Program-made: the position numbers and the translations under genes | Origin: Phycisphaerales bacterium | GTDB taxonomy: Bacteria > Planctomycetota > Phycisphaerae > Phycisphaerales > SM1A02 | NCBI GenBank assembly: GCA_022446795.1 | Contig: JAKVBX010000009.1 | Location: 65,142-129,141, forward strand | Length of the DNA: 64,000 bases | Direction: 5' to 3' | Shown: piece by piece, positions 24,075 to 32,532 of the stretch | Numbering within the stretch: the first letter of the stretch is position 1 | Layout: every line of letters starts with the position of its first letter | The notes under the pieces: model-generated | What the model was told of the DNA's origin: nothing | The model's database searches: none | The model's input: the letters and a program-made list of their open reading frames with translations, nothing else

Positions 24075-25580
24075 CTAGGGCGCCGGCACCGTCGGATTTT
24101 CCTTGGCCTTCATCATGTCGTCCCAGTAGACGACGTTGGCGCGTCGCTTCGCGGCGGCCGGGACCGGTCCGCGGGCCGGATCCGCCGGCCGCGCCGAGCG
24201 GAATCGGCCAGGCACCGTACGGTAGACCGTCTCGCCGACGATGTCCCGAACCCGGTGCTGGTAATCAAGGTCAAGCTGCACGCCGGCATCGAGGTGCGCT
24301 CTCCAGCCACGAAGGCTCTGGGGCATTTCATTCAGCCCGTTCATCCAGCCCCGGTAGGCCAGGCCGATGATGCTGCTCTCCACTTCGCGAGTGAGGCGGT
24401 CACGTTCCCAATTGGGCATCAGGATGATGGCGACCTCTCTCCAGGTATCCCGTTCAGAGCGATACTGGTCCTTCAGTTCCGCCAGGATCTTCATCTGCTC
24501 GGCGTCCAGCATCCGCGACTGCATCAGGTGCTCGATCGTGGCCTCGGCAGGATCACCTCGATGCAGATCCGGGAAGATCCGCCCAAGGGCATACGCCCTG
24601 AAACTCGCGCGAGCCTGCTCGTTCTCGATGCCCTCCAGGCAGCGTTCCAACCAGTCGAGATTGGCGTCGACCAGGGCCGTGCGGCTCGCGATCCGACGCT
24701 TGGCCAGTGACAGCAACTCCTCCAACTGGGTTCGATCCCGGGCGTCAAGCACCTCGGGTGCCGTCGAGGCCAGCACCATGTTGCGGTTCTGGAGCAGCTC
24801 GTCATAGATCTCGGCGTACTCGGCTCGCTGGGCATACAGATCCTGGTACTGGGTCGACTCCCGCCCGAAGTGCTCAGCCAGCAGCAGATCGAGATCCGTC
24901 TCCTCGGCACGGAACTCTTCCTTCCAGGCCGTGTTCAACCGCCGAAGGGCCCGCGTGACGGCCGCCCAATGTTCACTGTCGAGCCCGCGGATCAAGTCGA
25001 ACTTGTCCAGCAGTTCGTTCTCCAGTTCCATCCTCCGGGCTGACCAGTCGCGCATGATCGACGTCCGCGGCGAACTTGGCATCGGGTCAACGCCCCCCAT
25101 CTCGATCTCCTCCCGGATGATCTGCTGGACCCGCGCCAGCCGATCCGCAGTCGTGTCCTGGCGGATGACCAACTTGGTGGGATCACTCGAGGGAATCATC
25201 GCCTTTGAGGCACGCTTCCGGACATTCTGCCGATCGGACCAGTTGGACAACTGGTTCTTGGAGGCACCCATGGCTTCCTTGACCTGGGCCTGCACCACCC
25301 GGGCTTCTTCCTCGAACTGCCGGACGTACTCGTAGATGATCTGCTCCACGAGCGCCCGTTCCACATCCGAGAGCCCCAGTTCCTCCGTGATGATCCCCGA
25401 GTCACGTTCCAGGTAGGACGGGTAGTACATCCCTCGTTCCACTTCAGAGAAGTAGGGACCGCCCTGGAATCCCACGGCCGCCGACGCGATGGTGAGTTGG
25501 CCCCCCGCCGCCGAAGTGGCGGACAGGACCATGGGGGTCGCAAGGATGACGGCCAGGAACCGGTGAATGGCGTTCTTCAT
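24075..25580 (-). CDS. Secreted helical protein, paralogue of the RGG-tailed neighbour, function unknown
   Basis: The protein has 501 residues with a signal peptide (MKNAIHRFLAVILATPMVLSATSAA) and a GAGGAGC ribosome-binding region before the ATG at 25580. It is mostly helical and charged, with heptad-like segments (ALVEQIIYEYVRQFEEEARV, LLSLAKRRIASRTALVDANL). It shares length, secondary-structure pattern and the N-L-x5-15-FR-x3-LG-x-I-x-P block with the protein encoded downstream, but has a Pro/Ala-rich end instead of an RGG tail. No catalytic motif is seen. The two genes are 98 nt apart and likely one transcription unit starting at the dyad at 25652. Confidence 0.72.
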   Translation of the reverse strand: MKNAIHRFLAVILATPMVLSATSAAGGQLTIASAAVGFQGGPYFSEVERGMYYPSYLERDSGIITEELGLSDVERALVEQIIYEYVRQFEEEARVVQAQVKEAMGASKNQLSNWSDRQNVRKRASKAMIPSSDPTKLVIRQDTTADRLARVQQIIREEIEMGGVDPMPSSPRTSIMRDWSARRMELENELLDKFDLIRGLDSEHWAAVTRALRRLNTAWKEEFRAEETDLDLLLAEHFGRESTQYQDLYAQRAEYAEIYDELLQNRNMVLASTAPEVLDARDRTQLEELLSLAKRRIASRTALVDANLDWLERCLEGIENEQARASFRAYALGRIFPDLHRGDPAEATIEHLMQSRMLDAEQMKILAELKDQYRSERDTWREVAIILMPNWERDRLTREVESSIIGLAYRGWMNGLNEMPQSLRGWRAHLDAGVQLDLDYQHRVRDIVGETVYRTVPGRFRSARPADPARGPVPAAAKRRANVVYWDDMMKAKENPTVPAP

Positions 25581-25651
25581 GAGCTGAAGCTCCTCGTCTG
25601 CATGGCCGGTCTCCCGGGGGACCAGGCTGGTGCCCCCTGGAGGCCGTTCAG

Positions 25652-25666
25652 GGCATAGTCTATGCC
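25652..25666. promoter_or_regulatory. Dyad overlapping divergent -10 elements
   Basis: GGCATAGTCTATGCC has 7-bp arms around one central base. Rightward it contains TAGTCT, 20 nt before the YpdA-like GTG at 25682; leftward it contains TAGACT for the secreted-protein gene at 25580. A regulator bound here would control both directions. Confidence 0.45.
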
Positions 25667-25681
25667 ACAGGTGAATCGACG

Positions 25682-26701
25682 GTGATACAGGTACTTGTCA
25701 TCGGAGCAGGCCCGATCGGCCTGGAAACGACAGCCGCACTCCAGGGAGGCGGCCTCGATGTGACATGCGTGGATGCGGGCCCCGTCGGCGGGACCATCTT
25801 CTCGTTATTCCCTCCCAACACCCGCTTTTTCAGTTCCCCGGAACGCCTGGCCATTGCCGGCATCGGGCTCCAGGTGCCCGCCCAGGAGAAGGCCACCCGC
25901 GAGGAGTACCTCGCCTACCTCCGCAGCGTCGTCACCACCCTGGACCTGCCGGTACACACCTATGAAACCGTCACGGCCGCTGGGCACGATGACCAGGGCT
26001 GGACCGTGACCACCCGGGACCGCGGCGGCCAGGAACGTCGGAGAACCGCAACGCACGTGGTCCTGGCCATCGGCGGAACACACCGGGTTCGTCGCCTGGG
26101 CGTACCGGGTGAAGATCTCCCACATGTCGACCATGACCTAGGTGACCCTCATCGCTTCTTCCGCCGCCGGGTCGTGATCATCGGCGGCAAGAACAGCGCC
26201 GCGGAAGCCGCCCTGCGATGCTGGCGAGCAGGCGCCGAGGTCTCGATCGTTCACCGTGGAGACGCCCTGCATGAACGTGTGAAGTACTGGATTCTCCCGG
26301 AACTCGAATCGCTGATCGAGGAGGGGCGAGTCACCGCGCACTTCAACTCGCAGGTCAGCCGCATCGAGCCCCATGCGGTACACGTGGACGGCCCGGGCGG
26401 ACCCGCAGAGATTCCCTGCCAGGACGTCCTCATGATGATCGGGTACGAACAGGACCCGGCCCTCTTCGAGCTGTTCGGTGTCACGCGGGAGGGACCGCAG
26501 GACGCACCACAGCACGACGTGACCACGATGCAGACCACCGTCCCTGGCGTCTTCGTCGCGGGTACGGCCGTCGCCGGAACCCAACAGCGATTCCGAACCT
26601 ATATCGAGAACGCACACGTCCACGCGGGACGGATCACGGCCGCCATCCTCGGCCACCCACCACCGCCCGAGGTTCCCGCCCGCATCCTGCCCGAGGCCTG
26701 A
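25682..26701 (+). CDS. YpdA-like FAD-dependent thiol-disulfide reductase
   Basis: The protein has 339 residues starting at GTG. It has two Rossmann motifs, VLVIGAGPIGLETTAAL at the N-terminus and VVIIGGKNSAAEAAL near residue 165. Phrases such as TRFFSSPERLAI, VKYWILPELESLIEEGRV, MMIGYEQDPALFE and the C-terminal RTYIENAHVHAGRI match YpdA, the bacillithiol-disulfide reductase of Firmicutes. The redox CxxC of thioredoxin reductases is absent, as in YpdA. The 3' end overlaps the convergent YraN gene by 68 nt. No bacillithiol synthesis genes are in the window, so the physiological substrate is inferred. Confidence 0.82.
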   Translation: MIQVLVIGAGPIGLETTAALQGGGLDVTCVDAGPVGGTIFSLFPPNTRFFSSPERLAIAGIGLQVPAQEKATREEYLAYLRSVVTTLDLPVHTYETVTAAGHDDQGWTVTTRDRGGQERRRTATHVVLAIGGTHRVRRLGVPGEDLPHVDHDLGDPHRFFRRRVVIIGGKNSAAEAALRCWRAGAEVSIVHRGDALHERVKYWILPELESLIEEGRVTAHFNSQVSRIEPHAVHVDGPGGPAEIPCQDVLMMIGYEQDPALFELFGVTREGPQDAPQHDVTTMQTTVPGVFVAGTAVAGTQQRFRTYIENAHVHAGRITAAILGHPPPPEVPARILPEA

Positions 26702-27098
26702 GGGATCCCGGGCCACTGGCCGTCACGGCATTGGGCAGATGACACACCCGGGCCCGCCGCCACGGCACGAGCTCGATCGTCATCACATCGATGCGCACCA
26801 GGTGATGTGGCCAGCGCGTCGCGAGCCGCCGTGCGGAACGCAGGAGTCGACGCTGCTTCGCCCCGGTCACCCGGTCAAGCAGGTCGCCCGGCGACCGGCT
26901 GGTCTTCACCTCGATACAGGCCAGGACCCGACCGTCGGGGGACTCGGCCACGATGTCGATCTCATCAACACCGACCTGGCGATTCCGCTGCACGATTCGC
27001 CACCCTCGTCGACGCAGCCACCGCCTGGCCACGAGTTCACCGCGGCGGCCTGTACGACGGGCATGCTGTCCCTGCCGGACCTCACCCTCGTGGGTCAA
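26634..27098 (-). CDS. yraN: YraN / UPF0102 family nuclease-like protein
   Basis: The protein has 154 residues. It probably starts at the TTG at 27098, which overlaps the stop of the foldase gene (TTGA) and has AAGGAAGG just upstream; no ATG or GTG is available in the right place. The UPF0102 core is clear: GELVARRWLRRRGWRIVQRN, DEIDIVAES and VLACIEVKTSRS with the PD-(D/E)xK-like D-ExK residues, and VRIDVMTIEL at the end. The last 30 residues extend past the usual family end and overlap the YpdA-like gene on the other strand, so they may be unconstrained. Role in cells poorly known; possibly DNA repair or recombination. Confidence 0.85.
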   Translation of the reverse strand: MTHEGEVRQGQHARRTGRRGELVARRWLRRRGWRIVQRNRQVGVDEIDIVAESPDGRVLACIEVKTSRSPGDLLDRVTGAKQRRLLRSARRLATRWPHHLVRIDVMTIELVPWRRARVCHLPNAVTASGPGSLRPRAGCGREPRAVVGGRGWRP

Positions 27099-28366
27099 CG
27101 ACCTTCCTTGTAGCGGGAGAGCGCAATCGCGATGACACGCATCTGCATCTGGTCAAGGTTGTCATAGATGCCCTCCTGGAGGAGGTCGTCGATGAACTGC
27201 TTCCGGGCCCGGTTCATCCGCTTGCCGAGGATCTCACCCTGCAGGGCCGCCTGCACCTTGGGGTCATACAGGTCCTGGTGTTCCGCCTTGGTGATCTCGA
27301 TCACGCTGACCCAGATGGTGTAGCTCCCCCGGACAAAGGACTTGGAGGTCTCATCCGGCCCAAGCCCCTTGAGATGTTCCTTGTAGAACTCGGCGACCTC
27401 GATATCCGTCACGCCACCGTCGCCCATCTTGAAGGTGTCCCAGGCGCCGTCATCCGGCATTCCGGCCCAGGCGGCCACGACCTCGAACGAGTCACCGGCG
27501 TCGAGCATCTCCTGGACGGTCTTGATCTTCTCCTCGTTGCCCTCGGTCCTGATCCGGATCCGACCGAGCATCACGCTCGGGTCCGGCTGGAACTCGTCGA
27601 TCCGCGCGTTGTAGAGCCGCTCCACATCCTTCCAGGACATCATCACGTTCGGTTGGATCTTTTCCTGCATCAGCGTTCGGATCAACAGCTGATCCTCCTG
27701 CGTCTTGAGGTACTCCTCCCACCCGAGCCCCTCTTCCTGCATGATCTGCTGCTGGGCTTCTCCGAAGACACCGCCGCGTTCACCAACCAGTTCCTCTCGA
27801 AGCTGCTGCATGAAGGCCATGAGACCGGTGCGTTCCTCGGCGTTCAGGGAGGCTCTCGCCTCGGAGAGATACAACTCGTTCAGGACCAGCTCCTGGAGTT
27901 GCGCCCCCACGAGTCGAATCAAGGTCGCCTGGAACTGCTCCCAGTTGGGTGACGAAGCATCCTCCACCAGCGTGGCGTACTCGGCATTCAACTGATCCGC
28001 GAGCGGGCTCAATACCTCGTCCGCATAGATCGGACGACCATTGACCTGGCCGATCAGGCTGTCGACGATCACCGACTCACCGGGCGCCACCTGCACATCG
28101 AAGAACGTCTCCATCGCGTCGTCGGCCGCTGACGGAAAGTACAGCGGAGCTGCAGGACGCAGGCCCGACGCCACCAGGGCCTCGGAAGCCTCGGACTCGG
28201 AGAGTGATACCTGGGACTGGTTGTCCTCGTCGGCGAAGTCTGCAACGGCAAGCTTCGATCCCGACGGCGCAGGCATGACACTCTGCACGAAGTCGCATCC
28301 CGGAATCGCCACGAGCACGATTCCCAGTGCCAGGATCATCCATGAACGATGGTGTCTGGAAATCAC
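27095..28366 (-). CDS. SurA/PpiC-like lipoprotein foldase (peptidylprolyl isomerase family)
   Basis: From the GTG at 28366 the protein has 423 residues. The hydrophobic N-terminus ends in AIPGC, a lipobox-like site. The N-terminal chaperone helices (GQVNGRPIYADEVLSPLADQ onwards, ending near YLKTQEDQLLIRTLMQEKI) resemble SurA. The region VMLGRIRI...LDAGDSFEVVAAWAG...TIWVSVIEI has the strand and helix order of a parvulin domain, though degenerate. It should assist folding of exported or outer-membrane proteins. The start is supported by a TAGAAT element ending 7 nt before the GTG. yraN overlaps its end. An ATG at 28339 would leave a shorter signal peptide. Confidence 0.75.
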   Translation of the reverse strand: MISRHHRSWMILALGIVLVAIPGCDFVQSVMPAPSGSKLAVADFADEDNQSQVSLSESEASEALVASGLRPAAPLYFPSAADDAMETFFDVQVAPGESVIVDSLIGQVNGRPIYADEVLSPLADQLNAEYATLVEDASSPNWEQFQATLIRLVGAQLQELVLNELYLSEARASLNAEERTGLMAFMQQLREELVGERGGVFGEAQQQIMQEEGLGWEEYLKTQEDQLLIRTLMQEKIQPNVMMSWKDVERLYNARIDEFQPDPSVMLGRIRIRTEGNEEKIKTVQEMLDAGDSFEVVAAWAGMPDDGAWDTFKMGDGGVTDIEVAEFYKEHLKGLGPDETSKSFVRGSYTIWVSVIEITKAEHQDLYDPKVQAALQGEILGKRMNRARKQFIDDLLQEGIYDNLDQMQMRVIAIALSRYKEGR

Positions 28367-28373
28367 GCCGCCA

Positions 28374-28379
28374 ATTCTA
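28374..28379 (-). promoter_or_regulatory. -10 element directly before the foldase start (leaderless type)
   Basis: TAGAAT on the minus strand is followed by seven bases (TGGCGGC) and the GTG at 28366, placing the expected transcription start on the start codon itself. Confidence 0.45.
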
Positions 28380-28454
28380 CCCGGACCGACTCGTCGCGAG
28401 CGGATCGGGTACGCTTCTGCAGCGGCGATACACGCCGCGGAAGGGACAATCGCC

Positions 28455-28904
28455 ATGACCGCAGATGAGACCCCCAAGATCCAGGTCGATTCCGACTGGA
28501 AGGCGGAAGCCCAGGCCGAGAAGGAACGGCTGGCGGCTACGGAAGAGAAGCAGGCGGAAAATGGGCCCCGTGGCCTGCCCCCGGCGGACTTCAAGGGACT
28601 CATGGGCATCCTCGCCTCGCAGGCCATGATGGGACTGGGCATGGTCCAGGACCCAGGTGGCAAGGGCGTCATGGTCGACCTGGAAGGCTCCAAGTTCGCC
28701 ATCGACCTGCTTGACGTGCTCCAGCAGAAGACCACGGGCAACCTCAGCGATGAGGAAGACAAGGAAATCAACCAGTTGCTGGTGGAACTCCGGGCTCGCT
28801 TCGTGCAGATCACGCAGTTGATCGCTCAGCAGGCCAGTGGCGCTCCGGCACCGGGCACTCCCGACGATACCTCCCAGCCGGGCAGCCCCATCATCACGCC
28901 CTGA
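28455..28904 (+). CDS. DUF1844 family protein
   Basis: From the ATG at 28455 the protein has 149 residues. The DUF1844 core is DFKGLMGILASQAMMGLGMV followed by DLEGSKFAIDLLDVLQQKT and LSDEEDKEINQLLVELRARF. The N-terminus (about 45 residues) is a charged helix rich in Lys and Glu, and the last 20 residues are Pro/Gly-rich. The family is widespread in Planctomycetes and some other phyla with no established function. It is divergent from the foldase gene and convergent (9-nt gap) with the membrane glycosyltransferase-like gene. Confidence 0.85.
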   Translation: MTADETPKIQVDSDWKAEAQAEKERLAATEEKQAENGPRGLPPADFKGLMGILASQAMMGLGMVQDPGGKGVMVDLEGSKFAIDLLDVLQQKTTGNLSDEEDKEINQLLVELRARFVQITQLIAQQASGAPAPGTPDDTSQPGSPIITP

Positions 28905-28913
28905 CGGCCGCGG

Positions 28914-30245
28914 CTACCACAACCATCGCGATGCCGAGCCCGCCAGGATGGCGGCCATGGCGATCATCTGCAGTCCCCACGTCCACCGCGGCAGCATCTT
29001 CACCCACAGGACCGGCATGGCGATCGTCCAGGCCAGCAGGAACCGATCGAAGACGTAGCCCTGCGTGAACATGTACAGGCCCCAGGCACAGAACATCGTG
29101 AAGAACTGGATGCGTGCCAAGGTCGCCGTCGGCTGATCGCACCGTTCCTCAAGCGCCATGGCCCCCAGCGCGCCCAGTCCCCCGAGCCCGACCATGGACA
29201 GGATGGTGATGACGATCCAGTGCGCCGATTCCGCGCCGGCCACGGCCATGACCAGCGAACGGGTGGGCCCCTGGAAGAGTGAATCGGCCCGGACCTCGCC
29301 CCAGGTGTGAGGATCCACCAGGTCAGGCGAGGCGAAGACGCCCAGCAGGAGTCCGATGAACATGCCCAGTGGCGCCAGGAACCACCAGCACAGGAAACGG
29401 TATCGCCAGAACCAGACCAGCAGGAAGACGGCAAACGGAATCGCGAAGGTCGCCCCCAGGTAGGTCAGGCTCTCCAGTCGCAGGCCGAAGCCATGCATGT
29501 CCTGGTACAGCGGACTGACCAGCCCACCCCAGCGCATCCAGAGTGGAATGCGAAGCAGCCCCGCGATGATTGACGCCACCCACCAGGGCCAACTGCGATG
29601 ACCATCCCGCCACGCCATGGCCAGGCAGACACCGCCGGCGATCGGTACCACGTGAACCCGACTGTGCAGCAGGATCACCAGCAGGATGCCGTAGATCACC
29701 GGGCCGGCGACGCGGGCCGCGACATGATCACGATCACCCGCGCCCCAGAGGACGGCCGCCAACAGGCAGGCGACCCCCAGGACATACGAGGGTTCACCCA
29801 TGACCAGTTCGCAGAGCACGAGTTCAAACGGCAGCAGGATCAACCCGACCGCCACCAGTGGCCACGTCGGTGGCGGCAACCCGCACCGGCCAGCCAGCAC
29901 CAGGAGCGGCACGAGCGTCAGGATGAAACAGAACACCGAGAGCAGCCTGATCGTGTTGAGTGAATCACCGGCCGCGGCGCCCCAGATGGCGTACGGCCAG
30001 ATCATCGCAGGCCCCTTGGCTTCCTGGAAGTCGATCGCGGTCTCGACACTCCACCCCTTCTCGATCAAGTCACGGATCGGGATCAGGATGTACTTCTCGT
30101 CCCAGGTCGGCCCCTTGTCCAGGACACCTGATCCCCACCGGACCCCGAAGATGGCCACGAGCACGACGATGATCGAAACCGTGATCCACGTCCACGACGT
30201 GGAGCCGGCCGGTGATTCGGAACGAAGGCCCGGTGATCCCGTCAT
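28914..30245 (-). CDS. Polytopic membrane protein, GT39/PMT-type glycosyltransferase-like
   Basis: The protein has 443 residues with roughly ten hydrophobic segments. After the first transmembrane helix comes GPTWDEKYILIPIRDLIEKG, placing an Asp-Glu pair in the first periplasmic loop, as in the catalytic loop of lipid-linked-sugar transferases of the PMT/ArnT superfamily. The match is weak and no family is certain. Its start overlaps the stop of the FkbM methyltransferase gene (ATGA, 30242-30245), suggesting a joint role in modifying a surface glycan or lipid. It is the last gene of a hemW-led unit. Confidence 0.65.
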   Translation of the reverse strand: MTGSPGLRSESPAGSTSWTWITVSIIVVLVAIFGVRWGSGVLDKGPTWDEKYILIPIRDLIEKGWSVETAIDFQEAKGPAMIWPYAIWGAAAGDSLNTIRLLSVFCFILTLVPLLVLAGRCGLPPPTWPLVAVGLILLPFELVLCELVMGEPSYVLGVACLLAAVLWGAGDRDHVAARVAGPVIYGILLVILLHSRVHVVPIAGGVCLAMAWRDGHRSWPWWVASIIAGLLRIPLWMRWGGLVSPLYQDMHGFGLRLESLTYLGATFAIPFAVFLLVWFWRYRFLCWWFLAPLGMFIGLLLGVFASPDLVDPHTWGEVRADSLFQGPTRSLVMAVAGAESAHWIVITILSMVGLGGLGALGAMALEERCDQPTATLARIQFFTMFCAWGLYMFTQGYVFDRFLLAWTIAMPVLWVKMLPRWTWGLQMIAMAAILAGSASRWLW

Positions 30246-31126
30246 GGTGCGCCCGACTCCCGCGTCGCCAGGATGTTCACGTAGGACCGCCCCGGGCAGG
30301 CCCGATCGATCTCCTGTGCCGACGCCGATTCCAACACGGCCTCGGCCTCATCCAGCGTCGCCAGCGAGAAGCCGGCCTCGACGAGTTGATCAAGGACATC
30401 GATGGGCGTGGCCTCCGCCTCGCGCAGCATCCATGGTGAATACTCGAGGATGATCGACATGTCCCCCGACGAGGCGATCACGCCCCGCATGCCCTCGAGC
30501 ACCTTGGCCTCGGCGCCCTGCACATCGATCTTCACCATGTCGACCTGCTCGATTCCCTCGGCCCGGCACCACTCGTCGATCGAGACCACCGGTGTCGGTA
30601 CGCCGCCGCCACGATTGCCGCGACCTCGATACAGGCGATGGTCCCCGGTGTTGAAGGGAGAGACCTGCAGTTCCATGTTCCCCGCCTGATCCGAAACGGC
30701 CGCGGGAACGATGGTGACATTGTCCAGGCCATTGCGTTGAACGTTCTCCTGCAACAGGGCTCGATTCCCGGGATGAGGCTCGAAGGCAACGACCCGACCG
30801 GTGGGTCCAACGGCTCGGGCCGCTGGCAGGGCATAGAGTCCGACGTGTGACCCGATGTCCAGGAAGACCATGCCCGGCTTGAGTCGCTCGAGGCAGATCC
30901 CGCGGGCGAAGGGTTCGTAGGTTCCCGTCGAGTGCAGTTCAAGCGTCACCCCGAAGTCCCGAGGATCGACCCGGAAGACCTGGCCATCCAGTTCAACCTC
31001 GCTCGGGTGTCGACGAGACAGGAGCCACAACCCCAGTCCACGGACCGGCGCCACGCCCTCCAGCACGGGGCGAATCACGGGGGCCATCCCGTTGCGAAGC
31101 CTGTTGAAAAAGCGATGTCCGCCCAT
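30242..31126 (-). CDS. FkbM-family methyltransferase
   Basis: The protein has 294 residues. SAM-binding motif I is GMVFLDIGSHVGLYALPAAR, followed by VVAFEPHPGNRALLQENVQ; the FkbM-typical later block is EQVDMVKIDVQGAEAKVLEGM. FkbM enzymes O-methylate sugars or polyketides. It sits 9 nt after hemW and overlaps the membrane glycosyltransferase-like gene, so a glycan substrate is plausible. No odd features; length normal. Confidence 0.88.
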   Translation of the reverse strand: MGGHRFFNRLRNGMAPVIRPVLEGVAPVRGLGLWLLSRRHPSEVELDGQVFRVDPRDFGVTLELHSTGTYEPFARGICLERLKPGMVFLDIGSHVGLYALPAARAVGPTGRVVAFEPHPGNRALLQENVQRNGLDNVTIVPAAVSDQAGNMELQVSPFNTGDHRLYRGRGNRGGGVPTPVVSIDEWCRAEGIEQVDMVKIDVQGAEAKVLEGMRGVIASSGDMSIILEYSPWMLREAEATPIDVLDQLVEAGFSLATLDEAEAVLESASAQEIDRACPGRSYVNILATRESGAP

Positions 31127-31135
31127 GCGTGCCTC

Positions 31136-32398
31136 TCAGCCCTCCGCTGGCGTGGAGGGAGCCAGCAGGTCCCCGATCACGACATTGGCCAACAGCAGGC
31201 CGCGGGTCGTGAATCGAAGTCGGTCTCCCGACCACTCGAGGAGCCCTGACTCCACGTGCTGCGCTATGATCGGCCGTCTGCGCTCTCCACCTTCACCCGA
31301 GAGCATCTCCTCGACCCGAGTCCCTGGCAGACCATCCAGGCATCGCAGGCCCATCATGAAGCCCTCGCCGATGCGTCCATCCTCTTCCAGGTACTCCACG
31401 TCGCGGATGGCCGGCAGTCCATCACCCTCCAGGTACTCACCCAATCGCGGCTGGTTCCGCCATCGGTGACCCTCGACATGGCCGGATGCCGATGGCCCCA
31501 GTGGCCACCAGTTCTCATTTCGCCAGTACAGCAGATTGTGGCGACAGCGATGTCCCGGGCGGGCCCAGTTGGAGATCTCGTACTGCTCGAACCCGGACTC
31601 GGCGAGCCGGTCCCGCGCGATCTCGTACATGCGAGCCTCCAGGTCATCGCCAACGGGCTCGACCTCGCCTCGGTCCCGTCGACCCCGGAGCGGTGTGCCT
31701 GGCTCATAGACCAGTCCATAACAACTGAGGTGATCAGTACCCAGGTCAATCGCTCGCGCCAGGTCGTCCTCCCACTGGCCAAGGTCCTGCCCGGGGATCG
31801 CGAAAATCAGGTCCACGCTGGTACGGGTGATACCCGCCTCACGCAGGTGTTCCAGGGCGACTCCGACTCGGTTTGGATCATGGCGACGTTCCAGGGCGTG
31901 GAGCAGTTCCGGGTGAAATGACTGTGCCCCCAGGCTGACCCGATTGACTCCCCCGGTGACCAGGGCCTCCGCGATCTCCCTGGTGACGGTCTCCGGATTC
32001 GCCTCGACCGTGAACTCGATCGAGCATTCACCCACGAACCGATCATGGAGGGCCCTCAGCAGACGAACCAGGTCCGGTGGAGCCAGGTAGGTCGGCGTTC
32101 CTCCGCCCACGAAGATGGTCTCGATGTCGCCGCCCACCCAGGCTGGTGTCGCAGCCACGTCTTTCTGCATCCGGTCGACGAATGCTGGCCGCTGGTCGTC
32201 ACGACCGGCGACTGTGAAGAAATCACAGTAATGGCATCGATGGGCACAAAACGGGACATGCGCATAGATCCCTCGCACGAGCGGACTTGCGCCGGAATCA
32301 ACCTCAAACAGCGTATCTGCCCGAGTTGAGGCTTCGGACACCCCACCGGACTGCTTGACGGCTGTGGTAGCCTGCTGGAGATGGAGGTCGTTGCTCAT
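31136..32398 (-). CDS. hemW: HemW-like radical SAM protein (coproporphyrinogen III oxidase-like)
   Basis: The protein has 420 residues. The iron-sulfur motif CAHRCHYCDFF (Cys51, 55, 58) is preceded by GIYAHVPF, then IETIFVGGGTPTYL, VTREIAEALVTGGVNRVSLG and HLSCYGLVYEPGTPL, all HemW hallmarks. It ends in a HemN-type C-terminal domain. HemW proteins bind heme and are thought to be heme chaperones rather than oxidases. It lacks the extra Cys of the true CPO HemN motif (CxxxCxxCxC): the residue after CDF is Phe. The N-terminal 40 residues before the barrel are longer than usual. Confidence 0.9.
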   Translation of the reverse strand: MSNDLHLQQATTAVKQSGGVSEASTRADTLFEVDSGASPLVRGIYAHVPFCAHRCHYCDFFTVAGRDDQRPAFVDRMQKDVAATPAWVGGDIETIFVGGGTPTYLAPPDLVRLLRALHDRFVGECSIEFTVEANPETVTREIAEALVTGGVNRVSLGAQSFHPELLHALERRHDPNRVGVALEHLREAGITRTSVDLIFAIPGQDLGQWEDDLARAIDLGTDHLSCYGLVYEPGTPLRGRRDRGEVEPVGDDLEARMYEIARDRLAESGFEQYEISNWARPGHRCRHNLLYWRNENWWPLGPSASGHVEGHRWRNQPRLGEYLEGDGLPAIRDVEYLEEDGRIGEGFMMGLRCLDGLPGTRVEEMLSGEGGERRRPIIAQHVESGLLEWSGDRLRFTTRGLLLANVVIGDLLAPSTPAEG

Positions 32399-32532
32399 GC
32401 AGCAGCGGCACCCTGCGCCGGTTGACTCGCAGGTCGATCGGAAACTGGCTCCAATCGACCCGATGGGCTGAGGCCCGGCGACGAGCCCGCAGGGCAGTCT
32501 ATTCCCTGGGGAGGAAGAGGAGCCCTCGGATC

